The position numbers and the translations under genes are program-made. 64,000 nucleotides of DNA from Methylocystis sp. (GTDB lineage: Bacteria > Pseudomonadota > Alphaproteobacteria > Rhizobiales > Beijerinckiaceae): contig JADCCX010000024.1 of assembly GCA_020252485.1 (NCBI GenBank), positions 1 to 64,000 of the forward strand, in the 5' to 3' direction. Shown here in pieces: positions 8,456-16,100 of the stretch; positions within the stretch are counted from its first letter, which is position 1, and every line of letters starts with the position of its first letter. The notes beneath the pieces were generated by a model that saw nothing but the letters and a program-made list of their open reading frames with translations, made no database searches and was not told the origin of the DNA.

Positions 8456-9412
8456 TCAGATCGTGTCGGCGAAATCGGCCGGCACGTAGCGGAACGCCGC
8501 CCCGTCCCTGATGATCCTGCCGATGCCCGGGAAGGCGATATGGGTGGCGGCGATGGTCATGCCGTCGGCCGACACCATGTCGAAGACGCGCTTGCGCGAT
8601 TCGGCGGCCTGCCTGCCGTCCGAGTCGAAGGCGAAGGTGACATCGGGCCGCGCCGTCTGGATTACGGCGTTGTGGATCGTGTCGCCCACGAACAGCATCT
8701 GCTGGTTGCCGGAGGCGACGCGCACGATGCTGTGTCCGGGCGTATGGCCGAACGCGGGTTCGAGCGTGAGTCCCGGCGCGATCTCGCCGCCCTTCACCTT
8801 GCGCAACCGGCCGGCATAGGGCGCAAGCGCCTTCCTCGCCGAGGCGAAGAACGGCTTGGCCGCCTCGGGAGCCCGCGAGGCAATGCTTTCGTCCAGCCAG
8901 AAGTTGGCCTCGTTCTCGTGGATGATGACCTCGGCGTTGCGGAAGCGGGCCGCGCCGCCAGACGTGATCAGGCCCTCGGCGTGGTCCGTATGGGCGTGGG
9001 TGAGGATCACGGCATCGATCTGGCTGGGCTGGATGCCCGCCGCCACGAGGTTATCGCGCATGCGGCCGAGGGTGTTGCCGAACGCCTTGTTGGATCCCGT
9101 GCCGGTGTCGATCAGGTAGGTCCGCCGCCCGGTGTTGACGACAAAGGCGTTCACGGCTGTCGGCGGCACATCCAGCAAACCATAGCTCGCCAGCAGGCGC
9201 TTGATCTCCGCCTGGTCGGCTCCCGCGAAAAGCTGCGCGTTCAGTGCAACGGAGCCGTCACTGATCGCCGTGATCTCGTAAGAGCCGATCTTCCGGCGAT
9301 ATACTCCCGGCACCTGGCGGCCCGCAAGGGGAGCCCGCGCTTCGGCAGGGAGCGCCAGGCCGGCGGCCGCCGTGGCGAGCGACGAGAGGATGAGGGCGCG
9401 ACGATCAAGCAT
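8456..9412 (-). CDS. Exported metallo-beta-lactamase-fold hydrolase
   Basis: A 318-residue MBL-fold protein. The zinc-binding motif HAHTDH is at residues 139-144, GHTPGHS gives a later metal-binding His, and FVGDT supplies the bridging Asp; THIAFPGIG is near the C-terminus. The N-terminus MLDRRALILSSLATAAAG is signal-peptide-like with an Arg pair, so Tat export to the periplasm is possible. The ATG at 9412 has AGGAG nine bases upstream; the frame extends much further upstream but overlaps mmsB antigenically only as out-of-frame sequence, so that extension is rejected. Substrate is not evident: lactonase-type and generic hydrolase members look alike here. Confidence 0.85.
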   Translation of the reverse strand: MLDRRALILSSLATAAAGLALPAEARAPLAGRQVPGVYRRKIGSYEITAISDGSVALNAQLFAGADQAEIKRLLASYGLLDVPPTAVNAFVVNTGRRTYLIDTGTGSNKAFGNTLGRMRDNLVAAGIQPSQIDAVILTHAHTDHAEGLITSGGAARFRNAEVIIHENEANFWLDESIASRAPEAAKPFFASARKALAPYAGRLRKVKGGEIAPGLTLEPAFGHTPGHSIVRVASGNQQMLFVGDTIHNAVIQTARPDVTFAFDSDGRQAAESRKRVFDMVSADGMTIAATHIAFPGIGRIIRDGAAFRYVPADFADTI

Positions 9413-9510
9413 GGAAATCTCCTGTCCAGCGAACGCATTGACCGGCCACCGATAGAGCGGTTTCCCGTTTCGCGGAAGCGCGGTCACGGACTCTTGAGAA
9501 AACGCTTCGC

Positions 9511-10413
9511 TCAGGCCCGCCCCTCCTTCGCCATGCCGCGCAGGAAATTGATCATGCCGGAGAAATCCTCGCCGCCATGGCCGGCGGCCTGGAACAAGGC
9601 GTAAAGCTGCGCGGCGGCGGCGCCGAGCGGCGTGATCGCGCCGGCGCTCAGCGCCGCTTCCTGGCTGAGCTTCAGGTCTTTCAGCATCAGGTCGGCGGCG
9701 AAGCCGGGCTTGTAGCCGTTGTTGGCGGGCGATGCCGGCACGGGGCCGGGAACCGGGCAGTAGGTCGTCAGCGACCAGCATTGGCCGGACGAGGTCGAGG
9801 CCACATCGAAGAGCGCCTGATGCGAGAGGCCGAGCTTTTCCGCCAGCACGAAAGCCTCGCCCACGCCGATCATCGAAATGCCGAGGATCATATTGTTGCA
9901 GATCTTGGCGGCCTGACCGGCGCCCGCGCCGCCGCAATGCACGATCTTCTTGCCCATCGCCGCCAGAATCGGCTTGCCGCGGGCGAAAGCCTCGTCCGTC
10001 CCACCCGCCATGAAGGTCAAGGCCGCGCCCTTCGCTCCGCCGGTGCCGCCGGAAACGGGCGCATCCAGCGAAGCAATATCGGCCTTTGCAGCCAGATCAT
10101 GCACGGCGCGGGCGCTGTCGACATCCACGGTCGAGCAATCGATGAAAAGGGCTCCCCGCTTGGCCACTGGCAGCAGCTCGGACCAGACGGCCCGGACATG
10201 CTTCCCGGCGGGCAGCATGGTGATCACGATATCCGCGTCGCCGTCGCGGACGGCCGTGACCGCGCCGCCATGCACGCTGACACCGGCGGCTTTGGCCTGC
10301 TCCCGGGATTCGGCCATGAGGTCATAGCCGACGACGGGGTGCCCGGCCTTGACGAGATTGGCGGCCATGGGCCCGCCCATATTGCCCAGTCCGATGACGG
10401 CGATGGTGGTCAT
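9511..10413 (-). CDS. mmsB: 3-hydroxyisobutyrate dehydrogenase
   Basis: NAD-dependent oxidation of 3-hydroxyisobutyrate to methylmalonate semialdehyde, the step before MmsA in valine catabolism. The 300-residue protein has the Rossmann motif VIGLGNMGGPMA at its start, DAPVSGGTGGA, the catalytic-Lys segment GAGQAAKICNNM and a family-typical C-terminus. Length is normal. An AGGA element precedes the ATG. It lies upstream of the MBL hydrolase on the same strand with a 98-base gap. Confidence 0.93.
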   Translation of the reverse strand: MTTIAVIGLGNMGGPMAANLVKAGHPVVGYDLMAESREQAKAAGVSVHGGAVTAVRDGDADIVITMLPAGKHVRAVWSELLPVAKRGALFIDCSTVDVDSARAVHDLAAKADIASLDAPVSGGTGGAKGAALTFMAGGTDEAFARGKPILAAMGKKIVHCGGAGAGQAAKICNNMILGISMIGVGEAFVLAEKLGLSHQALFDVASTSSGQCWSLTTYCPVPGPVPASPANNGYKPGFAADLMLKDLKLSQEAALSAGAITPLGAAAAQLYALFQAAGHGGEDFSGMINFLRGMAKEGRA

Positions 10414-10459
10414 GTTGGTCCTCCCGAAGTCGATGTTTTCGATTTACAGTTCTCGTAGT

Positions 10460-11368
10460 TCAGGTCGTGGCGGCCAGCAACAGCAGCCCGACGCCAATCA
10501 CGACAAGCGCCATGCCGAGATACTCGCTGAGCGAAGTCTGCTGGTTGAACAGCCGGCGCGAGAGCGCCTGCGCGAAGAAGACCTCCACCAGCGCCAGGGT
10601 CCGCACATTGGCGGCCGAGGTGAGCGCGAAGCCGAGAAACCAGAATTGCGAGGCGAAGGCGCCCAGAAAGCCGGCTCCCAGCGAGGCCCGCCAGACGCCG
10701 AAGCTGCGGATCAGGGCGGTGCGATCGAACAACAGAAGATAGACGAGGAGCAGCAATGTCTGGATCGCCAGTCCTGCGGCGAGAATCGTCGTAGCCCGTA
10801 TGACGAATCCGCCATCGGGAAGGGCGAGGATCGCGCCCCGGAAGGCGACTGCGGAGAGGCCGAAACAGCCGCCCGCGATAATGCCGAGCAGCGCCGGGCG
10901 GATATCCGACAGCACGGCCCGCAGAGTGTCGGGCTTGACGCTCATGGCGATGACGCCGGCGCTGGCGATCAGGATCGCGATGATCTTGAGCGGCGTCAGC
11001 GGATCGCCCAGCAGCGCGAAGCCGACGCAGGCGGTCAGAACCGGCTCGGTCTTGATATAGGCGGTCGTCACCGAGAAGGATTTCGATTTCATGGCGGTCA
11101 GCATCAGCGCCGTCGCCAGGATCTGGAACAGGGCGCCCGCCAAGGTGAAGAGCAGCGCCGTAGAGCCGGGCTGCGGCGGCCAACGGCCTTCGGCGAGGCA
11201 AACGGCCTGCAGGAACAGCAGGGCGAAGGGCAGGCCGAAGAGAAACCGCACCTGCGTCGCGCCGACAGTGCCGATGCTCTCCGTCAGGCTGCGCTGGGTC
11301 GCGTTGCGGGCCGTTTGCGCGGCCGCAGCGATGAGCGTGACGGGAATCCAGAGGAGGGACACGAACAA
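10460..11368 (-). CDS. EamA-family (DMT) inner-membrane transporter
   Basis: A 302-residue protein with about ten hydrophobic segments arranged as two EamA repeats (roughly residues 1-140 and 155-300). The family exports or imports small metabolites such as amino acids or nucleotide sugars; the substrate cannot be told from sequence. It ends with the typical EYLGMALVVIGVGLLLL segment. It lies 46 bases upstream of mmsB on the same strand and could be co-transcribed with it. Confidence 0.85.
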   Translation of the reverse strand: MFVSLLWIPVTLIAAAAQTARNATQRSLTESIGTVGATQVRFLFGLPFALLFLQAVCLAEGRWPPQPGSTALLFTLAGALFQILATALMLTAMKSKSFSVTTAYIKTEPVLTACVGFALLGDPLTPLKIIAILIASAGVIAMSVKPDTLRAVLSDIRPALLGIIAGGCFGLSAVAFRGAILALPDGGFVIRATTILAAGLAIQTLLLLVYLLLFDRTALIRSFGVWRASLGAGFLGAFASQFWFLGFALTSAANVRTLALVEVFFAQALSRRLFNQQTSLSEYLGMALVVIGVGLLLLAATT

Positions 11369-11514
11369 CCAATCAGCAGGAAGGCCGCGACCTTAGCCGC
11401 TCGACAGCTTCCGAATCCAGTCCTGTCGCGACGTTTGGCTTCCCATCCGGGCGATTGGGTTGTACGAGGAGCAATCGCAGCCACTGATTTGCCCCCTTTT
11501 GATCCGAAGGCCTG

Positions 11515-13095
11515 ATGGTGTTCTTCTCCCTGCGCCGATTGACCTGCCTGACCCTTGCGATATCTCCCCTGCTGGCGCTCTCGCCGTCGGGCGCGCAGGC
11601 GCAGGCCCCCTATATCGTGGTTGACGCCGCGACGGGGCAAGTGCTGCTGGAGGAAGAGGCCACAAGGCCATGGAATCCCGCCTCCACCACCAAGATGATG
11701 ACGGTGTTCGTGGCGCTCAGGGCCGTCAAGGCGGGCCAGGCCCGGCTCGATACGCCGCTTGTCGCCTCCGCCCGCGCCGCTGGCCAGAAGCCGAGCAAGA
11801 TCGGCATCCGTCCCGGGCAGGAGATCACCCTCGACAACGCCATCAAGATCACGATGGTCAAATCGGCCAACGACGTCGCCTATGTGATCGCCGAAGCGAT
11901 CGGCGGGTCGGTCGAGAATTTCTCCGCCATGATGAACGCCGAGGCGCGCCGGCTCGGCATGACGGAGAGCCATTTCGTCAATCCGCATGGTTTCCATGCC
12001 GGGGGCCACCAATCCTCGGCCCGCGATCTCGCCCTTCTCGCCCGCGCGCTCCTGACGGAGTTTCCCGATTATCAGGACTATTGGTCGATAGGCGCGGTGC
12101 AGCTGGGCAACCGCGTCCTCAACAACACGAACGGGCTGCTGGGCCGCTATCCCGGCGCCAATGGCATGAAGACGGGCTTCGTCTGCGCTTCCGGCTTCAA
12201 TCTTGTGGCGACGGCCGATCGGGGCGGACGCTCGCTGATCGTGGTCGTGCTCGGCGCGGGCTCGGGCGGCGAACGCGTGCTGCGCTCGGCGCAATTGCTC
12301 GACCGGGGCTTCGGCGCCTGGAACAGTTCGGGCCGGACCCTGGAAGCCCTGCCCAGGTCGAGCTTCGCCACCGCACCCGATATGCGGCGCGAGATCTGCT
12401 CGGGCCGCCGCAGGGGCGTCGTCCTCTCGGACGATTCGGATTACAGCGGCTCGCTTCTCGCCAATACCGCAGCCGGCGAGAACATGGCCGGCGGCTCGGC
12501 GCTTGCCTTCTTCGCTGGACAGAATCCGCAGCCCGCTCAGCAGGGTTTCGGCGGCCAGCCGCAGGGCGGGCGTGCGCTGCTCGGGCCGCGGGTCGCCGCG
12601 GTTCCCATTCCCGTCTATCTCGGCAGGGCGCCGGGCAGCACCGCCGTGGCGCTGGCTCCGGGCGGACGCCGTGCCGCACCGGCAACGGCGCTGGCGGATG
12701 CGCCGGCGCCGGGCCTTCCCGCCAATGCGACAGCGCTGGCTCCGCCGGCCCTGCGCGGCGCCGTTCCAGGCCTCGAGCCGCGCAATGACCGTCCCTCCTC
12801 GCAGGCTGCGATCCGGCCCACTGCCGGCGGCAGCGAGGCGAAGTCCGGCGAGCCGCTGCAGCTTCCTGGCGTGATCACGCGGGGCACAGCGGCGGCCCCT
12901 GAACGGCCTTCCGCCGCCGCCGCCATCCGGCCGCGGCCGCCTGCCCCCGCTCTCGCGCCGCCCGCGAAGGCGCAGCAGGCCAAGGTGCAGCCGGCGAAGG
13001 CAGCGCCCGCCAAAGCTCGAACCGCCAAAGCGCAGGCGGCCAAAGCCGCGCCCAAGGCCCAGCCGAAGAGGAAGCCGGCTGAGGACGACGAATGA
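11515..13095 (+). CDS. D-alanyl-D-alanine carboxypeptidase (peptidase S11)
   Basis: A periplasmic penicillin-binding-type enzyme that trims the terminal D-Ala from peptidoglycan pentapeptides. A signal peptide (residues about 1-30, cleavage after AQA) precedes the catalytic domain. The active-site motifs are STTK (57-60), SAN in KSANDVA, and KTG in GMKTGF. The catalytic part ends near residue 300. The remaining ~220 residues are low-complexity Ala/Pro/Gly, finishing in a run of Ala-Lys repeats and an acidic EDDE end, which is unusual and probably disordered. The stop overlaps the start of the next EamA gene by 4 bases. Confidence 0.93.
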   Translation: MVFFSLRRLTCLTLAISPLLALSPSGAQAQAPYIVVDAATGQVLLEEEATRPWNPASTTKMMTVFVALRAVKAGQARLDTPLVASARAAGQKPSKIGIRPGQEITLDNAIKITMVKSANDVAYVIAEAIGGSVENFSAMMNAEARRLGMTESHFVNPHGFHAGGHQSSARDLALLARALLTEFPDYQDYWSIGAVQLGNRVLNNTNGLLGRYPGANGMKTGFVCASGFNLVATADRGGRSLIVVVLGAGSGGERVLRSAQLLDRGFGAWNSSGRTLEALPRSSFATAPDMRREICSGRRRGVVLSDDSDYSGSLLANTAAGENMAGGSALAFFAGQNPQPAQQGFGGQPQGGRALLGPRVAAVPIPVYLGRAPGSTAVALAPGGRRAAPATALADAPAPGLPANATALAPPALRGAVPGLEPRNDRPSSQAAIRPTAGGSEAKSGEPLQLPGVITRGTAAAPERPSAAAAIRPRPPAPALAPPAKAQQAKVQPAKAAPAKARTAKAQAAKAAPKAQPKRKPAEDDE

Positions 13096-13982
13096 CGTCG
13101 CCGCCCCGCGCCCTTTTCGGGGGTGCGCTGATCGTCATCGGGGCCATCGCCTATGGCATCAACATTCCCGCCGCGCGCGTCGCGGGGCTGGGCGGCGTCA
13201 ACGGCAGCAATCTCGCGGCGCAGCGCAGTCTGCTCTTCGTCCTGGCGCTCGCCTTCTGCATCCTGCTGACGGGCCGCTCCTTCCGCATCGCGCATGGCGA
13301 AACCCGCCGCATCATCCTGCTCGGCATCGTTTCGGGCGTGCTTGCCGTCGGCTATCTGTCGTCGCTGTCCTTCGTGCCCGTCGCGATGGCGGTGACGGTC
13401 TTCTATACCTTCCCGCTGATGCTGATCCTTGCCGCACCCTTCACCGGCGGCGGGCGGATCACGGGCTGGCGCATGCTGGCCTTCGCCATCGCCTTTGCCG
13501 GAATCCTGCTGGCCGTCGGGCCATCGCTCGACGGGCTGGACTGGCGCGGGCTCGCCTTGGCCTTCGTGGCGGCTTTTGCTTCGGCGGCCATGTTCACGAT
13601 TACGGCCACGCTCAAACAGGACCGGATCACGCTGCTGTTCTGGGCGCAGGCCATCGCCTGCCTCATCCTCGTTCCCGCCGCCTGGTTGACCGGGCTGCCG
13701 ACGGCTGATCAGTTCGGCGCCGTCTGGGCCGCCGTGGCGCTGTCGGCGCTCGGCTTCTACATCGGCTTCTCCTGTCAGTTCGCGGCGGCGCCCCATCTCA
13801 GCGCCGCGACAATCGGGCTGCTGTTCCTGATCGAGCCGATCGTCGCGATCCTGGCTGCGGCGATCGTCCTTGGCGAAACGCTCGCGCCGGTCCAGATCGC
13901 CGGCGTCGCGCTGGTTGTTCTGGGACTGGCGCTCGATATCTGGAAGCAGCGCAGCGCCCCGGCGGCGCGGGAGAGCGCATGA
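13092..13982 (+). CDS. EamA-family (DMT) inner-membrane transporter
   Basis: A 296-residue integral membrane protein with two EamA repeats and about ten predicted helices. It is distinct from the transporter at 10460-11368. The start ATGA overlaps the D,D-carboxypeptidase stop and its own stop overlaps the COG0523 start, so the three genes are translationally coupled. Substrate is unknown. Confidence 0.85.
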   Translation: MTSPPRALFGGALIVIGAIAYGINIPAARVAGLGGVNGSNLAAQRSLLFVLALAFCILLTGRSFRIAHGETRRIILLGIVSGVLAVGYLSSLSFVPVAMAVTVFYTFPLMLILAAPFTGGGRITGWRMLAFAIAFAGILLAVGPSLDGLDWRGLALAFVAAFASAAMFTITATLKQDRITLLFWAQAIACLILVPAAWLTGLPTADQFGAVWAAVALSALGFYIGFSCQFAAAPHLSAATIGLLFLIEPIVAILAAAIVLGETLAPVQIAGVALVVLGLALDIWKQRSAPAARESA

Positions 13983-15091
13983 GCGCGGAGCCGAAAAGCC
14001 CTGTTCCGCCGATTCCGCTCACCGTGGTCACAGGCTTTCTCGGGGCTGGCAAGACCACGCTGATCAACCGCCTCCTCAAGGATCCGGAGCTTGCCGATAC
14101 GGTCGTGATCGTCAATGAATTCGGCGAGATCGGGCTCGATCATCTGCTGCTGGAAACGCTCGACGAGGGCATGGTGCTGATGCAATCCGGCTGCCTCTGC
14201 TGCACCATCCGCGGCGATCTGGTGAACACGCTGGAGGGGCTGCTCAGGAAGCGCGACAACGGCCGCATCACGCCGTTCCGCCGGGTGCTGATCGAGACCA
14301 CCGGCCTCGCCGATCCCGCGCCGATCCTGCAGACGGTGATGGCCCATCCCTATCTTGGCCTGCGCTACAGCCTGGAGGGTGTCATCACGCTCGTCGACGC
14401 CGTGAATGGCATGGCCACGCTGGACATTCAGCCGGAGGCGGTGAAGCAGGCGGCGGTCGCGGACCGTCTGGTGCTGACCAAGCGCGATCTCGCCGGGAAG
14501 GCGGCAGAGGCGCTCATCGGCCGCCTGCGCCGCCTCAATCCCCTGGCACCGCTTGTCGACGCGGCGGACGCCACTGCCAGCGACCTGCTGGATTGCGGGC
14601 TTTATGATCCGGCCACGAAAGCGCCGGATGTCGCGCGCTGGCTCGGAGACGAGGACCTGCTGGCCGCGCTCGGCCGCAAGGCGCATCGCCATGCCGACGG
14701 AACCATCCACGCCGACGGGGATGATCTGCGCGCAGCCGCCGCAGCGCGCGGGCAGGACCACAACGATCCCAACCGGCATGATGCCTCAATCCGCGCGCAT
14801 GCCTTCGCCACCGGCAAGCCGATCGCCGCGGAGAGCTTCGCCCTCTTTCAGGATCTGCTGCGCGCGGCCCATGGGCCGAAGCTCCTGCGCCTCAAAGGCA
14901 TCGTGAAGATCGCCGAGAGCCCGGACAATCCGGCGGTCATCCATGGCGTGCAGCATGTCTTTCATCCGCCGGTGATCCTCGATCACTGGCCCGACGACGA
15001 CCAGCGCACGCGCCTGGTGTTCATCACCAGGGACCTCGAGCCCGGTTTCGTCGAAGGACTCTGGAATGCTTTTCTGGGGGCTGACGGCTGA
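13979..15091 (+). CDS. COG0523 (CobW-type) metallochaperone GTPase
   Basis: A 370-residue G3E-family P-loop GTPase that binds and delivers metal, usually Zn or Co, to client proteins. It has Walker A GFLGAGKTT (about residues 19-27), the metal-binding CLCC motif within QSGCLCCTIRGDL, the ETTGLADPAP switch, and TKRDL as the base-recognition motif. A His-rich insertion (HRHADGTIHADGDD and HNDPNRH) lies before the C-terminal CobW_C domain. bchG begins 97 bases downstream on the same strand, so a link to tetrapyrrole metal supply is possible but unproven. Confidence 0.92.
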   Translation: MSAEPKSPVPPIPLTVVTGFLGAGKTTLINRLLKDPELADTVVIVNEFGEIGLDHLLLETLDEGMVLMQSGCLCCTIRGDLVNTLEGLLRKRDNGRITPFRRVLIETTGLADPAPILQTVMAHPYLGLRYSLEGVITLVDAVNGMATLDIQPEAVKQAAVADRLVLTKRDLAGKAAEALIGRLRRLNPLAPLVDAADATASDLLDCGLYDPATKAPDVARWLGDEDLLAALGRKAHRHADGTIHADGDDLRAAAAARGQDHNDPNRHDASIRAHAFATGKPIAAESFALFQDLLRAAHGPKLLRLKGIVKIAESPDNPAVIHGVQHVFHPPVILDHWPDDDQRTRLVFITRDLEPGFVEGLWNAFLGADG

Positions 15092-15134
15092 TCGGCCCGG
15101 CGCCAACGCTGTATCCCCGTTGGTCTTCGAGGCA

Positions 15135-15158
15135 AAGTCCGGCCAGATAGATGGACTT
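15135..15158. promoter_or_regulatory. Inverted repeat upstream of bchG
   Basis: AAGTCC (15135-15140), twelve bases, GGACTT (15153-15158), about 30 bases before the bchG ATG. A further GGGACTT follows near 15170. The 12-base spacing resembles a dimeric regulator site, but the arms do not match the TGT-N12-ACA consensus of PpsR. It may be chance. Confidence 0.3.
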
Positions 15159-15188
15159 CATCTGGAACGGGACTTAAGCATTTTGCTG

Positions 15189-16088
15189 ATGACGATGCCA
15201 TCGCGGACATACCCTGCACCCTCGGCTGTGCTGGAACTGCTGAAGCCGATCACCTGGTTCCCGCCGATGTGGGCCTTCGCCTGCGGGGTGGTGTCTTCCG
15301 GGGTGTCCATCACCGCCAATTGGCAGATCGCCCTTGTCGGGATCATTCTGGCGGGCCCGCTCGTCTGCGCCATGAGCCAGGCGATTAACGATTGGTATGA
15401 CCGCGAGGTCGATGCGATCAACGAGCCGCAGCGGCCGATTCCGTCTGGCCGCATTCCGGGCCGCTGGGGCCTCTATATCGCGGGCATATGGACGCTGCTG
15501 TCGCTCGCGGTGGCGGCGACCCTCGGGCAGTGGGTGTTCATCTCGGCTGCCGTCGGCCTGTTTCTGGCCTGGGCCTACAGCGCGCCTCCCTTGCGCCTCA
15601 AGCAGAACGGCTGGCTGGGCAACGCGGCCTGCAGCTTTTCCTATGAGGGCCTTGCCTGGGTGACGGGCGCGGCGGCGATGCTGGGCGGCGTGCTGCCGCC
15701 CGCGCCCATCCTGATCCTGGCCTTCCTCTACAGTGTCGGCGCCCATGGCATCATGACGCTCAATGATTTCAAGGCGATCAAGGGCGACCGGGAAATGGGC
15801 ATCAATTCGCTGCCGGTGCTGCTGGGCGCGGATGGCGCCGCCAGGGCCGCCTGCCTCATCATGGCGCTGCCGCAGGCCGTGGTGATCGGGCTGCTGCTTT
15901 ACTGGGGCGCGCCCGTGCAGGCCGCGGTCATCGTGCTCTTCCTTGCGGCGCAACTGCTGATGATGCTGCGCTTCCTCAAGGCGCCGGTCGAAAAGGCGCT
16001 CTGGTACAGCGGATTCGGCGTGCCGCTCTTCGTCGCAGGCATGATGGCGAGCGCCTTCGCCGTGCGGGGGCTCACCAGCGCTTTCTGA
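15189..16088 (+). CDS. bchG: Bacteriochlorophyll synthase (bacteriochlorophyllide esterase)
   Basis: Attaches geranylgeranyl (or phytyl) diphosphate to bacteriochlorophyllide a in the membrane, the penultimate step of bacteriochlorophyll synthesis before BchP reduction. The 299-residue UbiA-superfamily protein has the family motif NDWYDREVDAINEPQRPIPS (about residues 68-87), the second Asp-rich motif DFKAIKGDREMG, and about eight membrane helices. The ATG at 15189 gives the usual short N-terminus before LLKPITWFPPMWAF. In many photosynthesis clusters bchG sits beside the pucC-like gene and bchP; here those are over 30 kb away. Confidence 0.95.
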   Translation: MTMPSRTYPAPSAVLELLKPITWFPPMWAFACGVVSSGVSITANWQIALVGIILAGPLVCAMSQAINDWYDREVDAINEPQRPIPSGRIPGRWGLYIAGIWTLLSLAVAATLGQWVFISAAVGLFLAWAYSAPPLRLKQNGWLGNAACSFSYEGLAWVTGAAAMLGGVLPPAPILILAFLYSVGAHGIMTLNDFKAIKGDREMGINSLPVLLGADGAARAACLIMALPQAVVIGLLLYWGAPVQAAVIVLFLAAQLLMMLRFLKAPVEKALWYSGFGVPLFVAGMMASAFAVRGLTSAF

Positions 16089-16100
16089 AAGGAAGTCCGG

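Noticed and set aside
9413-9937. Upstream extension of the MBL hydrolase to 9937
   Set aside because: It overlaps mmsB out of frame; the ATG at 9412 has a good ribosome binding site and begins a signal peptide.
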